Source: Maricaulis sp034659015 (lineage in GTDB: Bacteria; Pseudomonadota; Alphaproteobacteria; Caulobacterales; Maricaulaceae). From it: a stretch of DNA of 64,000 nucleotides. The notes under the pieces are model-generated. The model saw nothing but the letters and a program-made list of their open reading frames with translations, searched no databases and had not been told where the DNA came from. Position numbers and translations under genes: made by a program. The DNA lies in NCBI GenBank assembly GCA_034659015.1, contig JAYEGL010000017.1, positions 62,001-126,000 of the forward strand, in the 5' to 3' direction. Positions 34,029-40,523 of this stretch are shown piece after piece. Every line of letters begins with the position of its first letter. Position 1 is the stretch's first letter.

Positions 34029-35126
34029 TCACAGGGTTTCCGCTTCCGCCTTCAGCGGATCGCCTTGCAGGTGCAGCTGCTGCGCGCGACCGATCAATTC
34101 ACGCGCAATCGCCTCGGCCACGAGCTCCGGCCGCGTCCGTTCTCGCCGGGACCGTTCGAATATTTCGACCAACCGGTCATGAATTGTCGTGAGGCGCTCG
34201 TCGAGCGGGAGGAGCGTCTCGCGGGCGCGGCCCGGCATCTGGCTTGCCGCCTCGAGCCCGCTGATAACACCGCCGGCATTGATGACGTAGTCCGGGGCAA
34301 ACAGGATTCCCCGCTCGGCCAGGATCTCCCCCGCCCGCTCGGACGCCAGCTGGTTGTTGGCGGCTCCGGCTACAGCGCCGGCAACGATCTCCCGTGCGTG
34401 TCTGTCCGTAATGACGCCCCCCAGGGCGCAGGGTGCGTAGATATCCACATCGGCCGCGTGGATCTGCTCCGGAGGCATCGCTACCGCCCCGAACAGCTTT
34501 GCCGCCGCCTCGGTTCGTTCGGCTCGAACATCCGCTACGACGAGGCTCGCTCCGGCGGCGTGCAGACGCTCCGCCAGGCGCCATCCAACGGCTCCAAGCC
34601 CCTGAATGGCCACCCGTAGTCCCTGAAGGTCCGACTTGCCGAATCTGCAACGCGCCACGGCGTGCAGCCCGTGAACCAGGCCGGCCGCGGTGTGTACAGA
34701 GGGGTCTCCCGCGCCATCCGACGTGCCGCCGACGAATGGCGAGACCTCCCGAATGATATCGATGTCCTCTACGGTCATTCCGACGTCTTCACCCGTAGCG
34801 AAATACGGTCCCACACGATTAAGGTAGTGGCCGAAGCTGTGAAGAAGCGGACGGCCCTTCAGGCGAGCCGGAGCGCCGATGACGACTGCCTTACCTCCAC
34901 CGAAGGGAAGCCCCGCCAGCGCCGACTTGTAGGACATCGCCCGGGACAGGCGCAGCGCGTCGTCGATCGCTTCGGCGTCGGTTTCGTATTCCTTGAAACG
35001 CGTACCGCCGACGGCTGGGCCCAGCGTTGTCGAGTGGATGGCGATGATCGCCCTGAGGCCTGTTGCTTCATCCGAAAAGAAGCAGACCTGTTCATGATCA
35101 TCGAATTCACGGGATTGCCACAACAT
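34029..35126 (-). CDS. leucine/phenylalanine/valine-type amino-acid dehydrogenase
   Basis: 365 residues of the Glu/Leu/Phe/Val dehydrogenase family: reversible NAD-dependent oxidative deamination of an amino acid to its 2-oxo acid and ammonia. Catalytic-domain motifs are LGPAVGGTRF and SYKSALAGLPFGGGKAV, with lysines at about 67 and 79. The C-terminal Rossmann domain has VAIQGLGAVGWRLAE and an AGAANNQL segment. Length and PFGGGK motif fit the branched-chain and phenylalanine members rather than the larger glutamate enzymes. GGAG precedes the ATG. The 69-base gap to the downstream regulator suggests co-transcription. Confidence 0.93.
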   Translation of the reverse strand: MLWQSREFDDHEQVCFFSDEATGLRAIIAIHSTTLGPAVGGTRFKEYETDAEAIDDALRLSRAMSYKSALAGLPFGGGKAVVIGAPARLKGRPLLHSFGHYLNRVGPYFATGEDVGMTVEDIDIIREVSPFVGGTSDGAGDPSVHTAAGLVHGLHAVARCRFGKSDLQGLRVAIQGLGAVGWRLAERLHAAGASLVVADVRAERTEAAAKLFGAVAMPPEQIHAADVDIYAPCALGGVITDRHAREIVAGAVAGAANNQLASERAGEILAERGILFAPDYVINAGGVISGLEAASQMPGRARETLLPLDERLTTIHDRLVEIFERSRRERTRPELVAEAIARELIGRAQQLHLQGDPLKAEAETL

Positions 35127-35177
35127 TTCCAGCTCCGCGCCACTTGCGATTCAAACATTTTACGAATGTCGCAATAT

Positions 35178-35194
35178 TTTGCCGAATTGGCAAA
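35178..35194 (-). promoter_or_regulatory. candidate operator upstream of the amino-acid dehydrogenase
   Basis: Perfect inverted repeat TTTGCC, five bases, GGCAAA, located 52-68 bases before the dehydrogenase ATG in an AT-rich stretch. Its right part (AATTGGCAAA) equals the right arm of the receptor-upstream repeat at 33019-33028. An ATATTGCGA word also occurs near both sites. Confidence 0.5.
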
Positions 35195-35301
35195 TCGGGA
35201 GTTTTCAGAATATTGAGGAGGCCTCTTTACGCCGGCAATCGCCCGCTCGGCCAGTGTCAACAGGACCGCCGGGACGCCAGGCATCCGCAGACGATGCCGC
35301 C

Positions 35302-37068
35302 CTACATGCGCTCCGGCGCTTCCAGTCCCAGCAGGTCGAGGCAGAGCTCCAGCTGTTTCAGCGTCGCCTCGGCCAGGGCCAGGCGCGAGGCCTTCACGCC
35401 CTCGCCTTCCGCGGAGAGAACCGGACAGGCCGAATAGAATTTCGAAAAGGCCTGGGCGAGCGTGAAGGCGTGGTCGCAGATCGCGTTCGGCGCGCGGTTC
35501 TCGCAGGCCTGTTCCAGCGCCGGGCCGAACGCGTCCAGCGCCAGGACGAGATCGCGTTCTTCCGGTTGGTGTACCGAAATCGGCCCGGGTTCGACGCCGG
35601 CCTCGGCGGCGCGGCGCATCAGGGATTTCACCCGCACGGCGGCATAGAGAAGATAGGGACCGGTCTTGCCCTCGAAACTGGTGAAACGGTCGAGATCGAA
35701 GACATAATTGGTGGTGCGGTAGTTCTGCAGGTCGGCGAACTTGATCGCCGCCAGGCCCACCATGCGCGCCACCCGGTCGTGCTCGTCCGCACCGACATCC
35801 TCGGCGAGGCCCGCCTCCTTGAGGCGTTCGTCGGCACGCTCGATGGCACTGGCGATCAGGTCGGCCAGGCGGAAGGTGCCGCCGTCGCGGGTGCGCAGGC
35901 GCTTGCCGTCCTTGCCGTTCACCGTGCCGAACTTGACGTGTTCCAGCGTGCCCTCGGGCGCCAGGCCGGCCTTGTCGGCGGCGCGGAAGACCTGCTCGAA
36001 ATGGTCAGACTGGGCCAGATCCACGACATAAAGCGTCAGGTCCGGGCCGACGCTCTGCTTGCGATCGAGGATGGTCGCCAGATCGGTCGTGCCGTAGAGC
36101 GACGAGCCTTCCGAAGTGACCAGGATGAGCGGTGCCAGCTCCTTCTTGTCGTCCTCGCGGGCGACCCGGACCACCCAGGCGCCATCGCTCTGCTCGGCCA
36201 CACCGCGCGCCTTGAAGTCGGCGACCAGGCCGTCGATCAGGTCGTGCACGTCGCTCTCGCCCTTCCACAGGTCGAAATGCACGCCCAGCGCCCCGAAATC
36301 CTTTTTCAGCGCGGCGACCGACACGTCGATGAAGTGGCGCAGCAGGGTGCGATAGCCCTTGCGGCCGGCCTGCAGTTCGGCCGTCGCCTTGCGCGATTTC
36401 GCCAGACGCTCCGGATCCTCCTTGGCCTTTTTGGAGGCCTGGGGGTAGAGCCGCGCGAGATCCTCGATATCGACCGGTGGTTCGGACGGATACTCGCCCT
36501 TAAAGTCCGGGTCGAAATAGGGAAGACCGGGCTGTTCTTCCTCCAGCTCGGTGATCAGATGGCCCATCTGCAGGCCCCAGTCGCCGAGATGGATATCCGA
36601 GATCACCGCGTCGCCGCGGAAGCGGAAGAGACGCTGCAGGCTGTCGCCCAGCACCGAGGAGCGCAGGTGTCCCACATGCATCGGCTTGGCGACATTGGGG
36701 CCGCCGAAATCGATCATGATGCGGCGCGGATGTGACGTTGAGGGCGCGCCGGCGCGCGCATCCGCAGCGATCGCCGCGGCGCGCGCATTGATCGCGGCCG
36801 TGGCCGGCAGGAGGTTGATGAAACCCGGCCCGGCGATCTCGGCCTTCTCGATCAGGGCATCGCCGGCGATCCGGTCCAGCACGGCCTGGGCGATCTCGCG
36901 CGGCGGCTTGCCCGCCTGCTTGGCCGCCGGCATGGCGCCATTGCACTGGAAGGGAAAGATATCGGGGTTCTGCTTGGACGGGGTGACACGTCCCAGCTCC
37001 CGCGGAAGCTCGAGGGAAGCAAACGCGTCGCCCAGCACGTCGCTGAGCTGGTCGGCAATCGAGGGCAT
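35302..37068 (-). CDS. argS: arginyl-tRNA synthetase
   Basis: 588 residues, normal for the enzyme that charges tRNA-Arg. The N-terminal domain carries the tRNA D-loop contact region (SKQNPDIFPFQCNGAM). The class I signature HVGH is at 131-134 in NVAKPMHVGHLRSSVLGD. The active-site DIHLGDWGLQMGHLI follows, and the C-terminal helical anticodon domain ends the protein. No canonical KMSKS is seen; FGTVNGKDGKRLRTRDGGT fills that place, which is common in ArgRS. It precedes a lipoprotein-gene stop by 4 bases, so the lipoprotein and argS form one transcript. Confidence 0.97.
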   Translation of the reverse strand: MPSIADQLSDVLGDAFASLELPRELGRVTPSKQNPDIFPFQCNGAMPAAKQAGKPPREIAQAVLDRIAGDALIEKAEIAGPGFINLLPATAAINARAAAIAADARAGAPSTSHPRRIMIDFGGPNVAKPMHVGHLRSSVLGDSLQRLFRFRGDAVISDIHLGDWGLQMGHLITELEEEQPGLPYFDPDFKGEYPSEPPVDIEDLARLYPQASKKAKEDPERLAKSRKATAELQAGRKGYRTLLRHFIDVSVAALKKDFGALGVHFDLWKGESDVHDLIDGLVADFKARGVAEQSDGAWVVRVAREDDKKELAPLILVTSEGSSLYGTTDLATILDRKQSVGPDLTLYVVDLAQSDHFEQVFRAADKAGLAPEGTLEHVKFGTVNGKDGKRLRTRDGGTFRLADLIASAIERADERLKEAGLAEDVGADEHDRVARMVGLAAIKFADLQNYRTTNYVFDLDRFTSFEGKTGPYLLYAAVRVKSLMRRAAEAGVEPGPISVHQPEERDLVLALDAFGPALEQACENRAPNAICDHAFTLAQAFSKFYSACPVLSAEGEGVKASRLALAEATLKQLELCLDLLGLEAPERM

Positions 37069-37072
37069 GGGT

Positions 37073-37651
37073 CTAGTCCTGGCCGGCCGCCACGCGGAAG
37101 CGCTGACCGGAGCGGTTGAATTCGATCTGTTCCGGCGTGAGTTCGTAACCGACGATGAGCTCGAAATTCACCCCGGACGTGCCTTCCTCGGCGCGCGGGA
37201 TGGAGATCGCCTCGATCTCCTCGGTCCGGTAGACACGATCCTCGCCCGCATCGAATTCGACGCGGACCGGGAAGACTTCCTTGTGGATCACGGCCATGTC
37301 GCGCCGCGTGACGGCGACGAAATACTCATAGGTGTGGGCATTGCCGCGCGCCGCCGGACCGCGGCCGAAACCCATGTCGATTTCCAGATTGGCCAGGATC
37401 GGGCGTTCGCCGTAATAGCTGCAGAAGGAGCGCACGCCGATGATTTCGGCGGTGAAGCCGACATTCTCGTAATTGATCTCCTCGCCATTGATCTCGACCA
37501 GGCGGTGCGCGTCGTACAGCGACAGGGCCGACGGGCACGGGCCGATATTCGGTTCCGGCGAGTCGAGCACGTTCGACACGGACTGGCAGCTCGCCAGCAT
37601 TCCGGCGGCGGCGGCGAGAGCGGCGAAAGAACGCACGTGACTGAGATACAT
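37073..37651 (-). CDS. predicted lipoprotein, unknown function
   Basis: 192 residues. The signal peptide ends in a lipobox (LASC, Cys22). The mature domain is beta-rich, with segments LVEINGEEINYENVGFTAEI and HTYEYFVAVTRRDMAVIHKEVFPV and a C-terminal FELIVGYELTPEQIEFNR. I do not recognise a named family; the pattern suggests an immunoglobulin-like or lipocalin-size periplasmic domain. It is transcribed divergently from ispH (122-base gap) and just ahead of argS. Confidence 0.75.
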   Translation of the reverse strand: MYLSHVRSFAALAAAAGMLASCQSVSNVLDSPEPNIGPCPSALSLYDAHRLVEINGEEINYENVGFTAEIIGVRSFCSYYGERPILANLEIDMGFGRGPAARGNAHTYEYFVAVTRRDMAVIHKEVFPVRVEFDAGEDRVYRTEEIEAISIPRAEEGTSGVNFELIVGYELTPEQIEFNRSGQRFRVAAGQD

Positions 37652-37773
37652 TGTGCACTACCTGTCCTGGAAACGGACCCCGCCACTGGATAGCGGCCGG
37701 GCACTTTGTTAGGACGGTCATACGATGCGTATGCGGCTTCCGCAACGGCATCGCTGAAGGAGATTGCGAGCCG

Positions 37774-38721
37774 ATGAGCGCGCCCCGCCAACCCCTCACC
37801 CTCCTGCTGACGGCTCCGCGCGGCTTCTGCGCGGGCGTGGACCGGGCGATCCAGATCGTCGAGCGCGCACTGGAGCGCTTCGGTGCACCGGTCTATGTGC
37901 GTCATGAAATCGTCCACAACCGGCATGTCGTGGAACGGCTTGAAGCAATGGGCGCGATCTTCGTGGAGGAGCTGGACCAGTGCCCGGACGACCGGCCGGT
38001 CGTGTTCTCCGCCCACGGCGTGCCCAAGCGGGTGCCGGAAGAGGCCCAGCGGCGCGAGATGATCTTTGTCGACGCCACCTGCCCGCTCGTCTCCAAGGTC
38101 CATGTCGAGGCCCAGCGTCATTTCGCCAATGGCGACGAGATCGTGCTGATCGGCCATGCCGGCCACCCCGAAGTCGTCGGCACGATGGGACAATTGCCCG
38201 ACGGCGCGATCACGCTGGTGGAAACCGTCGAGGATGCGCAGCACTTCGAACCGCGCGACCCGGCCAGGCTGGCCTTCGTCACCCAGACCACGCTGTCGGT
38301 CGACGACACTTCGGCCATCGTCGAGGCGCTGCAGGCGCGCTTCCCGGACATGAAGGCGCCGCACAAGGAAGACATCTGCTACGCCACCACCAACCGCCAG
38401 GACGCGGTGAAGGCCGTCGCCTCGCGCAGCGACATGGTCTTTGTGATCGGCGCGCCCAACTCCTCCAATTCGGTGCGCCTGGTCGAGGTCGCGAAACGGG
38501 CCGGCGCACCGCGCGCCGAACTTGTGTCCTGCGCGGCCGATGTGGACTGGGACGCGCTGGGCGAGGTCTCCACCGTGGGCATCACGGCCGGAGCTTCGGC
38601 GCCGGAAGACCTGGTCCAGGGCCTGATCGAGGCCTTCCGCGAACGCTTCGATGTGAGCGTCGAGGATGTCCGCGTGACCGACGAGGACGTGGTGTTCAAG
38701 CTGCCGCGCGCCGTGGCCTAG
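37774..38721 (+). CDS. ispH: 4-hydroxy-3-methylbut-2-enyl diphosphate reductase
   Basis: 315 residues. IspH is the last enzyme of the non-mevalonate pathway; it reduces HMBPP to IPP and DMAPP with an iron-sulfur cluster held by three cysteines. These are Cys19 (RGFCAGVDRAI), Cys103 (DATCPLVSKVH) and Cys202 (DICYATTNRQ). SAHGVP and GHAGHPEV are also conserved. The ATG at 37774 has GAAGGAG upstream; the longer reading has no support. It starts a plus-strand run with four small genes ending in rnhA. Confidence 0.97.
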   Translation: MSAPRQPLTLLLTAPRGFCAGVDRAIQIVERALERFGAPVYVRHEIVHNRHVVERLEAMGAIFVEELDQCPDDRPVVFSAHGVPKRVPEEAQRREMIFVDATCPLVSKVHVEAQRHFANGDEIVLIGHAGHPEVVGTMGQLPDGAITLVETVEDAQHFEPRDPARLAFVTQTTLSVDDTSAIVEALQARFPDMKAPHKEDICYATTNRQDAVKAVASRSDMVFVIGAPNSSNSVRLVEVAKRAGAPRAELVSCAADVDWDALGEVSTVGITAGASAPEDLVQGLIEAFRERFDVSVEDVRVTDEDVVFKLPRAVA

Positions 38722-38724
38722 GCC

Positions 38725-39285
38725 ATGCCGGCCGGCGCGCACATGACGTGGCAGCGACTGGGCCGTCTGGCCGGTTTCGTCGCAATCGCGGGCGTTCTGG
38801 GTTTTCTGGTTCACGAGGCGGGACATTGGGCCGGCGGGCGGCTGTGGGGCCTGGACATGTATCTCCAGCTCAACAAGGCCGGTCCCGCGGATCCGGACGC
38901 GAATCCCGGCTTCTGGGCGCAGATCACGATGACGAGTGGCGGGCCGGTCGTAACCCTGGTCCAGGCCCTGATCGGGGTCGTTCTGGCCCGGCGGTTTCCC
39001 CTGCCGGGCTTTGCCCTGGTATTCACCGCCGCCTTCATGCGCATTCTCGCATTCGCCATCTCCATCCTGGTCAATCCCAATGACGAGGCACGGATCGGCG
39101 AAATGCTGGGCCTGGGCCCCTACCCTGTCCATCTCGCCGTGATCGGGATACTTCTGGCCCTGCTGGCGGTCACCGCGATGCGGACCCGGGCAGGATGGCC
39201 TGCCTTCCTGACGGCGTTCGTGATGTCCAGCGTGGCCGTGACCGCCGTCGTCTATCTCGACCCGGTCGTCGGACGCATACTTTGA
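38725..39285 (+). CDS. membrane protein with HExxH motif, M50-like
   Basis: 186 residues with about four transmembrane helices. The first helix contains HEAGH (LGFLVHEAGHWAGG), a zinc-metalloprotease HExxH. A later segment QITMTSGGPVVTLVQAL resembles the GGP-type region of site-2 proteases. Members of clan M50 cut membrane-spanning substrates, but this protein is short and the third zinc ligand is not obvious, so activity is unproven. The ATG is 3 bases after the ispH stop. An ATG six codons later is possible. The gene is probably translated with ispH. Confidence 0.75.
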   Translation: MPAGAHMTWQRLGRLAGFVAIAGVLGFLVHEAGHWAGGRLWGLDMYLQLNKAGPADPDANPGFWAQITMTSGGPVVTLVQALIGVVLARRFPLPGFALVFTAAFMRILAFAISILVNPNDEARIGEMLGLGPYPVHLAVIGILLALLAVTAMRTRAGWPAFLTAFVMSSVAVTAVVYLDPVVGRIL

Positions 39286-39292
39286 GGCCTGC

Positions 39293-39721
39293 ATGAACGA
39301 GAACAAGACCAAGCCTACGCAGGTTTCCCCGGCCGATTTCATCGCGTCCGTCGAACATCCGGGGCGCCGCGCCGATGCGCAGGTGCTGCTGGAGATGATG
39401 ACCCGCATCACCGGCGAAACGCCGAGGATGTGGGGCCCTGCCATCATCGGCTTCGGCCAGTATCACTATCGCTATGACAGCGGCCGCGAGGGCGATTTCA
39501 TGCGCACCGGCTTTTCGCCGCGCAAGACCAGCATGGTCGTCTATATCCTGCCCGGCTATACCGGCCATAGCGAGATCCTGAACCGCCTGGGCAAGCACAA
39601 GCTCGGCAAGTCCTGTCTCTACATCAACAAGCTGGACGATATAGACCTGGACGTGCTCGAGGAGCTCATCCGTGCCGGCCTGGCCGACATGGCAAAAAGA
39701 TATCCGGAGACACACGCATGA
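39293..39721 (+). CDS. DUF1801 (YdhG-like) protein
   Basis: 142 residues. The family pattern is clear: ADFIASVEHPGRRADAQVLLEMM at the N-terminus, GFGQYHYRYDSGREGDF in the middle, and SMVVYILPGY with a final helical tail. The fold is frataxin-like; some relatives have been discussed as iron-binding or intracellular delivery proteins, but the role is unsettled. It overlaps the next gene by 4 bases (ATGA). Confidence 0.85.
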   Translation: MNENKTKPTQVSPADFIASVEHPGRRADAQVLLEMMTRITGETPRMWGPAIIGFGQYHYRYDSGREGDFMRTGFSPRKTSMVVYILPGYTGHSEILNRLGKHKLGKSCLYINKLDDIDLDVLEELIRAGLADMAKRYPETHA

Positions 39722-40089
39722 GCCGATCGCCGAAGGAAACGGTCCTGACCTGGGTCGATGCCTTCAACCGGGCCGATGTGGATGCGCTCGTCGCGCTCTA
39801 CCATCCCGATGCCGTCAACCACCAGGTGGCCTACGAACCGCTGGAAGGCCGCGAGAATATCCGCCGTCTGTTCGAGACCGAGTTCGACCGCGCGACCATG
39901 GTCTGCCATATCGAGACCCTGTTCGAGGACGGCGAGTGGGCCATCCTGGAATGGACCGACCCGACCGGCCTGCGCGGCTGCGGATTCTTCCATGTCGTCG
40001 ACGGGCAGATTGCCCTGCAGCGCGGCTATTTCGACCGGCTGACCTTCTACAAGGCCCAGGACATTCCGCTGGAAGACGTGATCCGTTGA
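39718..40089 (+). CDS. SnoaL/NTF2-like protein
   Basis: 123 residues of the NTF2-like cone fold: ETVLTWVDAFNRADVDALVALYHPDAVNHQ is the N-terminal helix pair and first strand typical of SnoaL_2 domains, followed by ENIRRLFETEFDRA and a beta-sheet ending in YFDRLTFYKAQDI. Such domains bind or isomerise small hydrophobic molecules, or simply dimerise; no catalytic assignment is possible. Its stop overlaps the TTG start of rnhA. Confidence 0.85.
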   Translation: MSRSPKETVLTWVDAFNRADVDALVALYHPDAVNHQVAYEPLEGRENIRRLFETEFDRATMVCHIETLFEDGEWAILEWTDPTGLRGCGFFHVVDGQIALQRGYFDRLTFYKAQDIPLEDVIR

Positions 40090-40523
40090 CCCGCATCGTC
40101 ATTCACACCGACGGCGCCTGCTCCGGCAATCCCGGACCGGGCGGCTGGGGCGCCATTCTGGAATGGAACGGCCATCGCAAGGAGCTCAAGGGCGGCGAGC
40201 CGGAGACCACGAACAACCGCATGGAAATGCTGGCCGCGATCAAGGCCCTCGAAGCGCTGAAGAAACCCGGCCGGACCGTCACCCTGGTCACCGACAGCGT
40301 CTACCTGCGCGACGGGATCACCAAGTGGATCCATGGCTGGAAGAAGAAGGACTGGAAGACCGCCGCGAAGAAGCCGGTGAAGAATGTCGACCTGTGGCAG
40401 CGCCTCGACGCGCTCACGGCCCAGCACGACATCGACTGGCAGTGGATCAAGGGCCATACCGGCCATCCGGAAAACGAACGGGCCGACGCGCTCGCCCGCG
40501 AAGGCCTCGCCGAGGCGCGCTAA
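40086..40523 (+). CDS. rnhA: ribonuclease HI
   Basis: 145 residues, close to the E. coli enzyme over its full length. Acidic metal ligands are Asp9 (IHTDGACSGNPGPGG), Glu47 (NNRMEMLAAI), Asp70 (LVTDSVY) and Asp134 (ENERADALA), with His124. It degrades RNA in RNA-DNA hybrids such as R-loops and primers. The only credible start is the TTG at 40086, which overlaps the preceding stop as TTGA and leaves the usual short N-terminus. Its 3' end overlaps the convergent histidine kinase by 4 bases. Confidence 0.96.
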   Translation: MTRIVIHTDGACSGNPGPGGWGAILEWNGHRKELKGGEPETTNNRMEMLAAIKALEALKKPGRTVTLVTDSVYLRDGITKWIHGWKKKDWKTAAKKPVKNVDLWQRLDALTAQHDIDWQWIKGHTGHPENERADALAREGLAEAR

